This document shows positions 26,387-36,097 of a DNA stretch of 64,000 bases, piece after piece. The translations under genes and the position numbers were made by a program. Within the stretch, counting starts at the first letter, position 1. Each line of letters begins with the position of its first letter. The stretch comes from Rickettsia rickettsii (GTDB lineage: Bacteria; Pseudomonadota; Alphaproteobacteria; Rickettsiales; Rickettsiaceae), in the NCBI RefSeq assembly GCF_001951015.1, contig NZ_CP018914.1, positions 682,001 through 746,000 on the forward strand, in the 5' to 3' direction. The notes under the pieces are model-generated. The model was given only the letters and a program-made list of their open reading frames with translations. It was not told the DNA's origin and did not search any database.

Positions 26387-26566
26387 ATGCCAAATCGCAC
26401 CGCTAAAGTTTATACAGTGAAATCAGGAGATGCTTTATCAAAAATTTCACAAATTATGGATACTCCTGTTCAGGATTTAGTTAAATATACTAATATACGC
26501 GATCCTAATCATATCGCAGTAGGCTGGGGGATTTCATTTGCCGGTGATGTGCATGATTTTTCTTAA
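26387..26566 (+). CDS. Small LysM-domain protein, 59 aa
   Basis: An ATG at 26387 after TAGGAG opens a 59-codon gene ending at 26566. Nearly all of it is one LysM domain: VYTVKSGDALSKISQIMDTP then VQDLVKYTNIRDPNHIAVG, with the T-V-K-S-G-D-A-L-S-K-I-S signature. The LysM motif binds N-acetylglucosamine in peptidoglycan or chitin. No signal peptide is visible, so the protein may stay cytosolic or leave by another route. The ribosome site is good. It is shorter than many gene finders' cut-off but clearly a real coding sequence. Confidence 0.75.
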   Translation: MPNRTAKVYTVKSGDALSKISQIMDTPVQDLVKYTNIRDPNHIAVGWGISFAGDVHDFS

Positions 26567-26569
26567 AAT

Positions 26570-27236
26570 AAAGCTATTGGTGTAATAGTCAACTGCAATT
26601 GACTTTTTATGGATGTGCTGTAATTGCTAGAATAGTGTGATATTATCTTTGTTTGGTCCATAATACCAAAAAATTCTATAAGCAGCAGGAATATTATTTT
26701 CAGCATAAGCTTTAAATATTTCTTCTCCGTTATGTCCTTTAACAGATTTTTATGTTTATGGGTATTGAAACTAGGATGACGAGGGTTTGCCTGTAGATAT
26801 GCCAGTGTTTTTTTACTGCTTTTAAACGTTTTTCTAATCCTTTATTATTTTCGAGTTCTTCCAAATCTTTACTAGCTTGAATAGTAAAAAGAATTTTCAA
26901 AGTCATCATCTAAATATTTACTGAAATCTTCTATAAATTTAACTTGCCCTTTAGCAGAATCTTTAATACCATTATTTAATTGCGTTAAAACCTTTTTGTG
27001 ATTAAATAGCCAACTTTCTTTTAAAGGTATTTCCGTATAGGGTTCTAAAATAATTTGTCCTTTTTTACTATTGCTTCTAGAATAGACTTTTTATCATTTT
27101 TGATATCAGCATCCCTCATAAGTCTAATTTCAGCCCTTCTTTTTTCCTTTTCTTCTGTATTAAGCGTAGAAAAGAAATCAATTCTTTCCTCTAGTGCTTT
27201 TAAGAGAATATTTTATTATAAACCCAGTTAAACATA
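26570..27236 (-). pseudogene. Degraded toxin-antitoxin-type gene pair
   Basis: From about 27236 the minus-strand frames read MFNWVYNKIFS, then EERIDFFSTLNTEEKEKRRA, SILEAIVKKGQIILEPYTE, LFNHKKVLTQLNNGIKDSAK, and VKFIEDFSKYLDDDFENSF. They then give KRLKAVKKTLAYLQANPRHP, GHNGEEIFKAYAENNIPAAY and RIFWYYGPNKDNITLF near 26640. The last part (AYRIFWYYG) is typical of RelE-like toxins; the first part may be the cognate antitoxin, which I do not recognise by name. Many frameshifts separate the pieces. Confidence 0.5.
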
Positions 27237-27264
27237 TTTTAAAACCTTTATTGATTATAAAGCG

Positions 27265-27597
27265 TTACACGCTAAAAGATTTGCCGCAGCCGCAATTAGC
27301 TTTTTCGTTAGGATTGGTGAAAGTGAATTGGGATTTGAATTTAGTCTCTACATAGTCCATTTCAGAACCTAGAATATACATTAATGCCTTTGGGTCGATT
27401 AGTATCCGTACGCCCTTTTCTTCAACTACTTCATCGAATTGATTTTTACTATCGGCATATTCCACGTAATAAGTCTGACCGGCACAACCGCCTGACTTAA
27501 CCCCTACCCTAATACCAAAGGTAGGCTTGGCGCGTTTTTCTATTAGCAATTTTACTTGCTTTGCAGCAGAATCGGTTAATGAAATAACATTTTTCAT
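27265..27597 (-). CDS. iscA: IscA-type iron-sulfur assembly protein
   Basis: This A-type carrier (HesB family) has 110 residues with the three conserved cysteines C38 (SGGCAGQTY), C102 and C104 (NCGCGKSF). It is a delivery scaffold that accepts Fe-S clusters from IscU and passes them to target apoproteins. It sits 3 bases downstream of iscU and is the last gene of the isc cluster on the minus strand. Confidence 0.93.
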   Translation of the reverse strand: MKNVISLTDSAAKQVKLLIEKRAKPTFGIRVGVKSGGCAGQTYYVEYADSKNQFDEVVEEKGVRILIDPKALMYILGSEMDYVETKFKSQFTFTNPNEKANCGCGKSFSV

Positions 27598-27600
27598 ATT

Positions 27601-27996
27601 TTAAGAGTCTTTTTTGCTTTCTTTTTTCTGTTTGTAATCGGCTATAGCTGCTTTTATTGCATCTTCAGCAAGTAGTGAGCAATGTAATTTGACCGGTGGA
27701 AGTGACAATTCTTTTGCTATTTCGGTATTTTTAATAGTCTCGGCATCTTCTACCGATCTTCCTTTAACCCACTCCGTTACTAAAGAACTTGAAGCAATAG
27801 CTGAACCGCAGCCGAATGTTTTAAATTTAGCATCTGTAATAATCCCGTCATCATCAACTGCGATTTGTAACTTCATAACGTCACCGCAAGCAGGAGCTCC
27901 AACTAGTCCTGTACCAACATTTTTATTTTCTTTATCAAGCGATCCAACATTACGAGGATTTTCATAATGATCTATCACTTTTTTGCTATAAGCCAT
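27601..27996 (-). CDS. iscU: IscU iron-sulfur cluster scaffold
   Basis: The 131-residue protein has the cluster-coordinating residues C37 and D39 (APACGDVMKLQI), C63 (TFGCGSAIASS) and H105-C106 (PVKLHCSLLAEDA). PPVKLHCS also carries the HscA-binding LPPVK motif. IscS donates sulfur to it. The C-terminal KKESKKDS tail is short and charged. It lies between iscS and iscA; an RPE of the CGTCATTGC class separates iscS and iscU. Confidence 0.96.
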   Translation of the reverse strand: MAYSKKVIDHYENPRNVGSLDKENKNVGTGLVGAPACGDVMKLQIAVDDDGIITDAKFKTFGCGSAIASSSLVTEWVKGRSVEDAETIKNTEIAKELSLPPVKLHCSLLAEDAIKAAIADYKQKKESKKDS

Positions 27997-28049
27997 TGTT
28001 ATTCTCTAAAATTTGGTTTTGTATGTTATACTTGTGTGAATACCTGAGC

Positions 28050-28141
28050 CGTCATTGCGAGGAAAAACTGTAAGTTTTGACGAAGCAATCTCAGGATATT
28101 TGACAAGATTGCCACGCAGCCTACGGCTGCTCGCAATGCCG
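28050..28141. repeat. RPE between iscS and iscU
   Basis: It begins CGTCATTGCGAGGAAAAACTG and ends CGGCTGCTCGCAATGCCG, with GACGAAGCAATCTCAGGATA and ACGCAGCCTACGGCTGC inside. A last-base change (ATGCCG for ATGACG) shows divergence. It sits inside the isc operon, so transcription must pass through it. Confidence 0.75.
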
Positions 28142-28147
28142 ATATTC

Positions 28148-29380
28148 TCAATGTACAGCCCATTTAATCTTTTTCAAATCAATTCCCTCTTGCATCATTT
28201 CCCAAAGAGGGCTTAATGCCCTTAGTTTATCGATTTTTGAGCATATTAAATTTACTGCGTAGTCAACTTCCTGCTCGGTAGTAAATCTACCTATGCCGAA
28301 CCGAATTGCAGTATGGGCAAGCTCTTCACCGATTCCAATAGAACGTAAAACATATGACGGCTCTAAAGAGGCAGAAGTACAAGCAGAACCGGAGGAAACC
28401 GCTAAATCTTTAATGGCAAGGATCATTGATTCTCCTTCAACTCCGGCAAAGCTTAAATTTAAATTACCTTTATATCTTTGATTTTTATCGCCGTTTAAAT
28501 AAACTTCTGAAATTCGCTTATGTATATTATTTAAAAATCTGTCGAATAAGTAATTTACGTGCTTAGTATCTTTTTCCATCTCACTATACGCTATTTCAGC
28601 AGCCATGCCAAGCCCTACGATTAAAGGAGTCGGTAGCGTACCTGAACGCATACCTCTCTCCTGCCCGCCACCGTTTATGAGCGGTGTAATACGCACACGA
28701 GGTTTTTTCCTTACATATAATGCACCTATTCCTTTCGGACCGTAAATTTTATGCCCTGAGATACTGGCAAGATCAATATTAAATGCGTTAACATCAATTG
28801 GAATTTTACCAAAACCTTGAGCAATATCGGAATGAAAAAAAACGCCCTTTTCACGGCAAATTTTCCCGATTTCCTTTAAAGGCTGAACAACACCTATTTC
28901 ATTATTAACCACCATAACTGAAACTAACATAGTCTGATCTGTAATGGCATTTTTTAGAGTTTCTAAATCGATTATTCCATTTGGCTTAATCGGTAAGTAT
29001 GTGATTTTTATACCTTCTTGCTCTAAATGCCTGCAAGCATCAAGTACGCATTTATGTTCACTGACTACGGTAATAATATGATTCTTTTTATTGCTGTAAA
29101 ATTTTGCTATTCCCTTTATTGCAAGATTGTTAGACTCAGTTGCACCGGAAGTGAAAATAATTTCTTTAGTATCCGCTCCTATTAACTTTGCTACCATACT
29201 CCTTGCCTCTTCAACGGCGTTTTCTGCCTCCCAACCGAAAGAATGGCTGCGTGAATGAGGATTGCCGAACTTGGTAGTAAAATAAGGCAACATTGCCTCC
29301 ATTACTCTTGGATCTATTGGAGTCGTTGCCTGATAATCCATATATATCGGTAAGGTTAAATTGTTTAATTGTGGGGTCAT
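28148..29380 (-). CDS. iscS: Cysteine desulfurase IscS
   Basis: A PLP enzyme taking sulfur from cysteine for Fe-S clusters and tRNA thiolation. The PLP lysine is K211 in [12 protein letters not shown], and the sulfur-carrying cysteine is C334 in [13 protein letters not shown] with the long group-I loop. [11 protein letters not shown] and SAIEHL-like regions support the fold. Length 410. The order downstream is iscS, iscU, iscA; upstream is a second cysteine desulfurase and IscR. No RPE interrupts its coding sequence. Confidence 0.97.
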
Positions 29381-29425
29381 ATGGTTAAATTAATGCATGT
29401 TTTGGTATAGTTTAAACAGTCATCG

Positions 29426-29455
29426 ATGTCATTCCCGCTTTCGCGGGAATGACAT
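29426..29455. repeat. Short RPE palindrome between the two desulfurase genes
   Basis: ATGTCATTCCCGCTT-TCGCGGGAATGACAT is a nearly perfect palindrome of about 30 bases, the minimal version of the ATGTCATTCCCGCG class. It is followed by GCCGTGCAACAACGTAGCTT, a motif often found beside these elements. Confidence 0.75.
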
Positions 29456-29482
29456 AAACCGAGCCGTGCAACAACGTAGCTT

Positions 29483-30601
29483 TTAGCTAGGAATGACATC
29501 GTAAATCTCCTCAAAAGCCTCTATAAAAGCCTCTATATCACTTACCGTATTAGTATGGCTTAAAGATATCCTAATCGAAGATTTTGCTTCTTCTTCCCCT
29601 ACACCCATATTGGTTAATACATGTGATTTAGATATTTTTCCTGATGAACAAGCAGAACCGGAACTTACGCAAATATTATGTAAATCAAACCCGATTAATT
29701 TCGCTTGTGCATCCGTATTTGGTATAGTAATTAAGGTAGTATTAGGCAACCTAGCTACGTTATTACTAACAATATTTACATTAGGATATTTTTTTAATTT
29801 TTGCTCTAAATTTTCTTGTAACTTTTTGATTTTTATATAATTTTCTGAGATATTGTCTGTCCTCAATGCAGAAGCTAAACCAAATCCTGCAATTGCTAAA
29901 ACATTTTCAGTGCCTGAGCGTACTGATTTTTCCTGCCCTCCTCCTATAATCATTGGAGTAACTTGAAAATTAGAGCTAGAAATTAAAGCAGCACCACCCT
30001 GCCCCCCTCCTATTTTATGCCCTGAAATTGTAGCAAAATCTAATCCTAATGCTTTGATATTTATTGGTATTCTGCCAAAACCTTGCACTAAATCGCTATG
30101 AAATTTTGCCTCATATTTTTTAGTTATTTTACCTATCTCAGCTATATCTTGTAAAACTCCGCTTTCATTATTAGCCATTATTATGGAAACTAGTTTTTTA
30201 CTAGTATTACTTTGAGCTAACAACTCTTCTAAATGTTCTAAATCAACTAGCCCTTGCGTATTAACACTTATAACTTTAATATTTGGAGCGTAGTTTATAT
30301 GGTTATAGATCGATAAATGTTCAATAGCTGAAATAAAAATATCGCCGTCATAAAAATTTTTCATTATTAAATTATTACCTTCAGTTCCTGATGAAGTAAA
30401 AGTAATATCATATTCTCTAGATGATAAGGTTATACCAAGAGCCGTCGCTATTTGTGCGCGTACCGTTTCTATGAGATTCTTAGCAAATCTACCTGAGCTA
30501 TGTGCTGATGAAGGGTTAAGCGCCTTGTCCATTAAACTTATTATGAATTCCTTAACTCTAGGGTCGATAAAAGTAGTAGCATTATGGTCTAAATATATCA
30601 T
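29483..30601 (-). CDS. Second cysteine desulfurase (NifS/IscS-like)
   Basis: This 372-residue paralogue of IscS has the PLP lysine K196 (SGHKIGGGQGG) and the active-site cysteine C318 (VSSGSACSSGK) with the group-I loop length. The start MIYLDHNATT is typical. It is 38 residues shorter than the iscS product next door, mostly at the N-terminus. Its ATG overlaps the iscR stop (ATGA), so iscR and this gene are translationally coupled. Rickettsia commonly have both copies; the division of labour is unknown. Confidence 0.92.
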   Translation of the reverse strand: MIYLDHNATTFIDPRVKEFIISLMDKALNPSSAHSSGRFAKNLIETVRAQIATALGITLSSREYDITFTSSGTEGNNLIMKNFYDGDIFISAIEHLSIYNHINYAPNIKVISVNTQGLVDLEHLEELLAQSNTSKKLVSIIMANNESGVLQDIAEIGKITKKYEAKFHSDLVQGFGRIPINIKALGLDFATISGHKIGGGQGGAALISSSNFQVTPMIIGGGQEKSVRSGTENVLAIAGFGLASALRTDNISENYIKIKKLQENLEQKLKKYPNVNIVSNNVARLPNTTLITIPNTDAQAKLIGFDLHNICVSSGSACSSGKISKSHVLTNMGVGEEEAKSSIRISLSHTNTVSDIEAFIEAFEEIYDVIPS

Positions 30602-31017
30602 ATATTTAAATTTGAGTTTAAAGCATCTTTAATTGAGATATTTTCAAAATAATCTCTAATATGCTTACCAAGACCTTGCCATAATTTATGCGAATTACAT
30701 TTTATTGTATCAGGCACGCAAGTTTTAACTGACTTCTTATAGCAGGTAGTCATTATAAAATTTTCGTTAACGGCGTCCATAATATCGGAAATTTTTATTT
30801 CTTCTAGGTTACCGATTAAAATATACCCACCTTTCGATCCTCTAATAGCCTTAACTAGATCAGCTTTTTTAAGTTTAGAAAATATCTGCTCTAAATAGTT
30901 AAGTGATATATTTTGTTTTACGGACATTTCATTCAAAGTGACCGGTTCGGCACTTGATTTTGAAGCCATTTCAAGTATTGCCATTACGGCATATCTTCCT
31001 TTAGTCGTCAGCATCAT
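30598..31017 (-). CDS. iscR: IscR/Rrf2-family regulator
   Basis: The 139-residue protein has the winged-helix DNA-binding start (MLTTKGRYAVMAILEMASKS) and the three Fe-S ligand cysteines C92, C100 and C107 (TTCYKK, TCVPDT, KCNSH). IscR senses cluster status and represses the isc operon in many bacteria. It is the first gene of this cluster, so autoregulation is likely. The upstream 60 bases contain AT-rich sequence where the promoter and operator should be; I could not pick out a clean site. Confidence 0.92.
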   Translation of the reverse strand: MMLTTKGRYAVMAILEMASKSSAEPVTLNEMSVKQNISLNYLEQIFSKLKKADLVKAIRGSKGGYILIGNLEEIKISDIMDAVNENFIMTTCYKKSVKTCVPDTIKCNSHKLWQGLGKHIRDYFENISIKDALNSNLNI

Positions 31018-31189
31018 ATAACCAACCTATTAAAACTTAAAATTGTTTAATATCTACAATACCCAAGTAATTTAGTCAAGTATATAATTATATTATTTAA
31101 TAAAAAATTAGCTTGTTAATATAAACTAAAATTTAATTGTGTAAAAACTAGTAGCAGTAGAAAAGAAGGAGAGAATATTATAAATAAGT

Positions 31190-31455
31190 GTTAATCCAAC
31201 ATTACCTAGGGACGTTGTTGCATGGTGCAAAAAACACCTTCGATATCATTCCTAGCTAGAATCGGGAATCCAAAATTGTTTTGTCATCATCCCGCAAGCT
31301 TGTAGCGGGACCCAATTAAATATTAGTACTTTAAATTATTTTTATGGTCCCAGTGGTCAAGCGAACTAGGTGACATAATGGGTTTTACCAATCCATGCAA
31401 CAATGCTGGAGTATGACATTTAGCTGGATGCCTGCTTTCGCAGGAATGACATAAT
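31190..31455. repeat. Composite RPE region upstream of isc
   Basis: Several RPE pieces lie together: GTTGTTGCATGGTGCAAAAA, TTCCTAGCTAGAATCGGGAA, CATCCCGCAAGCTTGTAGCG with GGACCCAA, CCAATCCATGCAACAATGCT, and GATGCCTGCTTTCGCAGGAA ending GACAT. None is intact. No gene can be recognised in 31018-31470. Confidence 0.55.
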
Positions 31456-31472
31456 TATAAATAGTTAATTTA

Positions 31473-32930
31473 TTATCCACGCCCTCTGTTTGTTGTTCTA
31501 TTTCTAGCTTTAGGTTTTGAAGAAGCAGCAATATTTTTTAAATTAGTTTGATAATTTTTAATTTTCTCTATTCTTGCCTCTCTTAGTTTTTCATAATGAG
31601 TTTTAGCATTTTTTCTGAAACCTACTTTGGTTTCCATATTTTTTACAAAATCAGTAACAAGTATTCGAGATGCCCTTGAATATCGATTTGACAATTTTTA
31701 TCTAAAGCACCGGGCATAGTTTCTTGTATTTTTTTACAGCACAGTACATATCTAAAGCTTCAGGTTGATAATGACCGCTATTATTACGAAGGTAATCAAT
31801 TTTCCCCTATCATTTATACCTATAACTCTTGCTGCTTCCGCAGGCTTTCCACTTAAAAATGAACCTTGAACAAGATTTTTAGTATTTGGCAAATATTGAT
31901 TTTTATGAGTACCCATATAAATTGTTCCATCCTCTCCCATTACAAATGCTTGAACATTATTCATGCTTTTACTTTCTTTACCGATAGTAGAAGCTACTGT
32001 ACCGTTAGCATCAAGTAATCTTTGAGAGGAGGTATCATAGAATAATTGGTGATTTTTTTCTTCTGGTCCCATACGTAATATTTTAAATTTATGCCCATCC
32101 CATATTTGTTTACCTTGAGCTATTTCTTGAAGATGATGTTCTGCAAGTTTTGGATTGGGATGAACTACTTTAACTCTTACAGAATCTACTATTGCATCGT
32201 TTCATTTTCCTAACTCATGTTCCGGTATTAAAGCATGCTTAAATTTCTTTATTAATCTATTCCAATTATCTCTAGCTCTAGTTTTGGGATCTCTAAAAGG
32301 TGTATCAATATTTCTTCTGACATCTCCAACTAGATAAACTTTATTATCTTTTTGGACTAAGTTATCTTTGTATAAAGGCTCTCCTTCTTGATTTATAAGT
32401 GGACCTTTTCTTGCAATAGCAGCTAATTGACCATCCTTATAAAGAATAATTTTTTCATTACTTATGAATTAATTTGTATTTTACCCTGATGATTTAAATT
32501 ACCAATACCGATACCGTCAATATCTGCAATTTGAATATCTCTATTTTTATCAACAAATTTTCTAATTTCTTCAGAATTATTAATAAATTGACCGTTATCC
32601 TTTAATATTCCTTGTATAGCCGATAGTATAAGTAAATGCTTCTTTGATTGTTTTTGTGTCCTTTATAAGACCTACTGCAGCGAAAATTTGTTGAAAGAAA
32701 TTTAGATTGCTCTTTACTTCAACATTTTTTACTCCAATAGCTTCTCGTTCATGAATTACCAATTGATCCAGCTTTAAGTAGCCACCTTTATCATAAATAT
32801 TAATTATTCTTCCTCTTATAAGGTCTACTTCTGTTGCTTCTTTATCTTGTGAAAATTCCTTAACTTGCAGCTCTTCTGCAAACCTTACTTTCTTTTTTGT
32901 TCTTACCCATTTAAATAAATTTATAAAAAA
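31473..32930 (-). pseudogene. Large decayed gene, effector-like hypothetical protein
   Basis: Minus-strand frames give, in order, WVRTKKKVRFAEELQVKEF, DLIRGRIINIYDKGGYLKL, NLNFFQQIFAAVGLIKDTK, KIILYKDGQLAAIARKGPLI and YLVGDVRRNIDTPFRDPK. They continue MGPEEKNHQLFYDTSSQRL, NVQAFVMGEDGTIYMGTHKN, NNSGHYQPEALDMYCAVKK and TKVGFRKNAKTHYEKLREAR. An in-frame TGA sits where GK-W-NDA is expected, and several frameshifts follow. The G-x-I-Y-M-G-T-H and SGHYQP blocks resemble a class of large Rickettsia/Legionella proteins of unknown function. It is not translated as a whole. Confidence 0.5.
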
Positions 32931-33041
32931 ATAACTTTAGGTTTCATTTTAACAATAAAAACTTTTATTTTTTTAATAATAGGCTATTTTTTTAGTAAAT
33001 TGAGGATTTAAAATCACATATTATATGATAACTGATTTTTC

Positions 33042-33914
33042 TTACATATAGTGCGATAGGTTCTTGTTAATTTGCCAAATAGCGACAAATACTAAACAAG
33101 TTGTAAACATTTGTAGTAGCTGTAATAATATGCTTAATTCCGGTATTAATATAATAATAACCGGTTGTAATATTATCGGGACTCCGCTTGAAAACATTAC
33201 TAACCTTATAGAAGTTTGTATTGAAGTTTTAGTAGTAAGTAAATTAGCTAAGCTATATACTAACAAAACTATAATACTTCTCTCTAATAAGAATGTTACA
33301 AACCAAAATAATATAATAGCCGGCATACCGAAATAAATAAATAAATTGGGGGCATATAATAAATGATCGGCAAAATATTTTTTTATTATTTCAGGAGTTA
33401 AAATTACTTCATTTTGCTTGAATATCTCAGAATAGTTAATAGTACTTGGGAAATTTTTCTTAGTATTGGCTACAATTAAATTTATCTTCAGCTTATTCTC
33501 TTCAAGTACAAACGGTATTTTGCTTTTTTCTTTGTTAGAAACTTGATTTTTTGTATCAATGACGACTATTTTATTGTTATTCTTGCTATATAAATATATA
33601 GGCTCTACTTCTTCAACTGAAATGTTTGAATTATTATATTTAATTTCCGGTAATTGATTGATAATATATTCAATGTTGGCTGTAACTTTTGATGATTGTA
33701 TTCCGTTAAAATAATCTTTTAAAGTTATTAGGTAATTTAATATAAAAATACAATAAATTATTGATGGAATAAAAGATAAGGTAAATACATATCTTATTCC
33801 GTACCCTTGATAGTTTTTATATACATCTTTATAAAACTCTATAGAGCGAATTGATAAATGTAATTGACGGAGTAATGCATTTAATCCTCCTAATATAAAT
33901 GATAATAAATACAT
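33042..33914 (-). CDS. DUF1189-like membrane protein, 290 aa
   Basis: An N-terminal hydrophobic pair (YLLSFILGGLNALL, about 2-15, and YVFTLSFIPSIIYCIFILNY, about 43-62) is followed by a soluble domain (about 80-190), then about three C-terminal transmembrane helices (LFIYFGMPAIILFWFVTFLL, SIIVLLVYSLANLLTTK, PIILQPVIIILIPELSILL). This 1-2 TM, soluble loop, 3-4 TM plan and the RSIEFYKDVYKNYQGYGIRY start agree with the DUF1189 family, but I hold that loosely. No catalytic residues are visible. It is intact and stands between two dead genes. Confidence 0.5.
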   Translation of the reverse strand: MYLLSFILGGLNALLRQLHLSIRSIEFYKDVYKNYQGYGIRYVFTLSFIPSIIYCIFILNYLITLKDYFNGIQSSKVTANIEYIINQLPEIKYNNSNISVEEVEPIYLYSKNNNKIVVIDTKNQVSNKEKSKIPFVLEENKLKINLIVANTKKNFPSTINYSEIFKQNEVILTPEIIKKYFADHLLYAPNLFIYFGMPAIILFWFVTFLLERSIIVLLVYSLANLLTTKTSIQTSIRLVMFSSGVPIILQPVIIILIPELSILLQLLQMFTTCLVFVAIWQINKNLSHYM

Positions 33915-33925
33915 GTATAAGTAAT

Positions 33926-34366
33926 TTATTTAAGTTTTTCAACCTCTTCCTTCTTTAATCCGGTTGAGGTAGCTATTAAATCAGTTTTTACACCAGCTGT
34001 GATTAAATTTTTGGCTATATTATATTGTGCTTTAAGTATTTTTGCTATTTCTATTATATCATTTTGACCGAGTTTGGTCAAAATGTAGAATAAAATTAAC
34101 TCTATATAATCAATCCCTATATTAACCTCAGCAAATATAGTTAAAAGGTCTGCTATTTCTTACCATCTCTTTAACAAATCTCGTGTATGAATGTGCTTCA
34201 TAAAAAATTATAAAATTCCTGACCAAGTATTTTCTGTCAATTTTTCATCAGGAATTTCATGAACATTAATTAGCTGATAATCATTAATACAAGTAGCTTT
34301 TACTAATTCACTATTTTCAAATAATGCCCATAAATTTAAAGGAGCAGTATTATTTTTGTATGCCAT
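33926..34366 (-). pseudogene. Second Rpn-family remnant
   Basis: From ATG at 34366 the frames read MAYKNNTAPLNLWALFENSE, CINDYQLINVHEIPDEKLTE, HIHTRDLLKRW then EIADLLTIFAEVNIGIDYIE, LILFYILTKLGQNDIIEIAK, and a tail NLITAGVKTDLIATSTGLKK. It is a paralogue of 17263-17774, broken by a stop after the KRW and by frameshifts. The tail differs strongly from the first copy, so the two diverged before decay. Confidence 0.6.
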
Positions 34367-34538
34367 TATAAAACACTAAAGGATATATGAAAGGAAATTT
34401 TGTGTTTTTTAGTACTTTCTATGATATTCAGCAATATTTAACATATACCTAAATAACCAAAAAGCCATATAATAATTATTAACCAATGTCTTAGAAGATA
34501 ATTAAGGTGATCATAAGCTTTTTAAGCAAGTAGAAAAT

Positions 34539-34775
34539 ATGGCTTTGCAGCGTGACTCTCTTGTTGTACCGGTAAAACTACTTATTTCAGTAGAGGAAAA
34601 TAATAAACGAATACAAAGGCCCGATAGAGTTTTGTGTTATAAATCTTTGAGTATTGAAGGAAACGCAGAGTTAATTAATATAACGCATTCTCATTTGTTA
34701 GAAATAGATGTTAGTGATCTAACGGCAAGTGCTTTAGCAGAGAAGATTTTAGAGCATACAAATAATATTGAGTAA
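34539..34775 (+). CDS. Hypothetical protein fragment, 78 aa
   Basis: The open frame MALQRDSLVVPVKLLISVEE ... LEIDVSDLTASALAEKILEH reads like an intact C-terminal domain. In frame, about ten codons (HKLFKQVEN) continue upstream of the ATG to a stop at about 34506, suggesting that a longer protein has lost its N-terminus. I do not recognise the family. The stop overlaps by a few bases with the start of the YhcG/DUF1016 remnant (TAAATG), so they may once have formed an operon. Confidence 0.4.
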   Translation: MALQRDSLVVPVKLLISVEENNKRIQRPDRVLCYKSLSIEGNAELINITHSHLLEIDVSDLTASALAEKILEHTNNIE

Positions 34776-35645
34776 ATGAATAATATTTTAGATTACAAAT
34801 CATACTACGATTTAATTGAGAATCTGAAGCTAGAAATCAAGCAAATACGAATTCGTGCACATTTAAGCGTAAATAAAGAATTGATAAAACTATATTGAAA
34901 TATTGGTTTTCAAATAATTAAACGTCAAAAGCTTGAGAAGTGGGGAGCAAAAGTTATAGAAAATTTTTCTAAAGACTTATTAAAAGAATTTCCTGAAATG
35001 AAAAGATGATCTTATCAAAATAAAATATTTCTTATATGAGGCAATTTGCTGAAGAATATAACGATGAACACATCCCCCAACAGCCTGTTGGAGAAATTCC
35101 CTGGGGATATCATATAGTCATTGTCTCAAAAGTTAAAAATCATACTGAAAGGCTTTGGTATGTATGCACAAACTATAGAAAACGGTTGGTCACGTAACGT
35201 ACTAACCTTGCAAATTAAAAGCAATTTATACGCAAGATCAGGAAAAAGTATAAATAATTTTGGACATACTTTACCGGCAATGCAGTCTGATTTAGCAAAA
35301 TCAATTATAAAAAATCCTTATAATTTAGAATTTCTAGATATTAAAGCAAATATTTTAGAACGAGAACTAGAAAATAAGCTAATAGATAATATTAAGGATT
35401 TTTTATTAGAACTCAGTCAAGATTTTGCATTTATAGGTAATCCATACCTATAGAATTAGAAGGAGAGGATTATTACTTAGATTTAGTTTTTTATCATGTT
35501 AAACTTAAATGCTATGTTGTTATTGAATTAAAAACGGGTAAATTTAAACTTAAATTAACCGAAGAATTTACCTACGAAATGAAAAAGCTATTTACCTAGT
35601 CCAAAAGATTTAGCTAGGTTAAAGAAACGAAGAGAAAAAGGATAA
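34776..35645 (+). pseudogene. YhcG/DUF1016-type PD-(D/E)XK nuclease remnant
   Basis: The frames read MNNILDYKSYYDLIENLKLE, HLSVNKELIKLY then a TGA where Trp is expected (NIGFQIIKRQ), FPEMKR then another TGA where an aromatic is expected, QFAEEYNDEHIPQQPVGEIP, MYAQTIENGWSRNVLTLQIK, SIIKNPYNLEFLDIKANIL, ELSQDFAFIGNPY, YYLDLVFYHVKLKCYVVIEL and LPSPKDLARLKKRREKG. The FYH-plus-KCYVVIELKTG block is the C-terminal nuclease core. The internal TGAs and frameshifts show it is inactive. These nucleases often lie in restriction or defence islands. Confidence 0.75.
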
Positions 35646-35647
35646 TT

Positions 35648-36097
35648 ATGAGTAGTGTAAATATTAGTTTAGCAACTCCTGATAATATGACAAATATTTT
35701 ACCTTTGATGGCTCAACTTGGCTATCCTTCTAGTTCAGAAGAATTAATAGCACGTTTTAAGAATTTTATAAATCGTGAGGGGTATGGTGTTGCTTTAGCT
35801 AGTTTAGATAATAAAAGAGTTGGATTTATTGCTTGGTCTAAATCGCTGCTTTTCGCCTCAGATAAAACTAGAATTCATATTGAAGCTTTAGTTATTGATG
35901 AGAATTATCGGGGAAAACAAATAGGTAAAAAGCTTATGGAATATTTAGAAGAAATAGTAAAAAAATATAGCCTCGTAATCGTTGATCTTACTTCTGGTTA
36001 TCGATGTGCTAAAGACAGTACGCATATATTTTATGAAGTGCTAGGTTATCATAATTCCGGAGAAATGGCTAAATTATATTTAAGACAAGAGTTATGA
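35648..36097 (+). CDS. GNAT-family N-acetyltransferase
   Basis: This is a 149-residue acetyltransferase. The acetyl-CoA pyrophosphate-binding motif A is EALVIDENYRGKQIGKKLME (about 77-96), and motif B-like VIVDLTSGYRCAKDSTHIFY (about 110-129) is followed by the YEVLGYHNSG C-terminus. The substrate is unknown. The ATG at 35648 is 2 bases after the stop of the YhcG remnant. A second, broken GNAT gene overlaps its stop (ATGA), so the pair was a two-gene unit. Confidence 0.85.
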   Translation: MSSVNISLATPDNMTNILPLMAQLGYPSSSEELIARFKNFINREGYGVALASLDNKRVGFIAWSKSLLFASDKTRIHIEALVIDENYRGKQIGKKLMEYLEEIVKKYSLVIVDLTSGYRCAKDSTHIFYEVLGYHNSGEMAKLYLRQEL

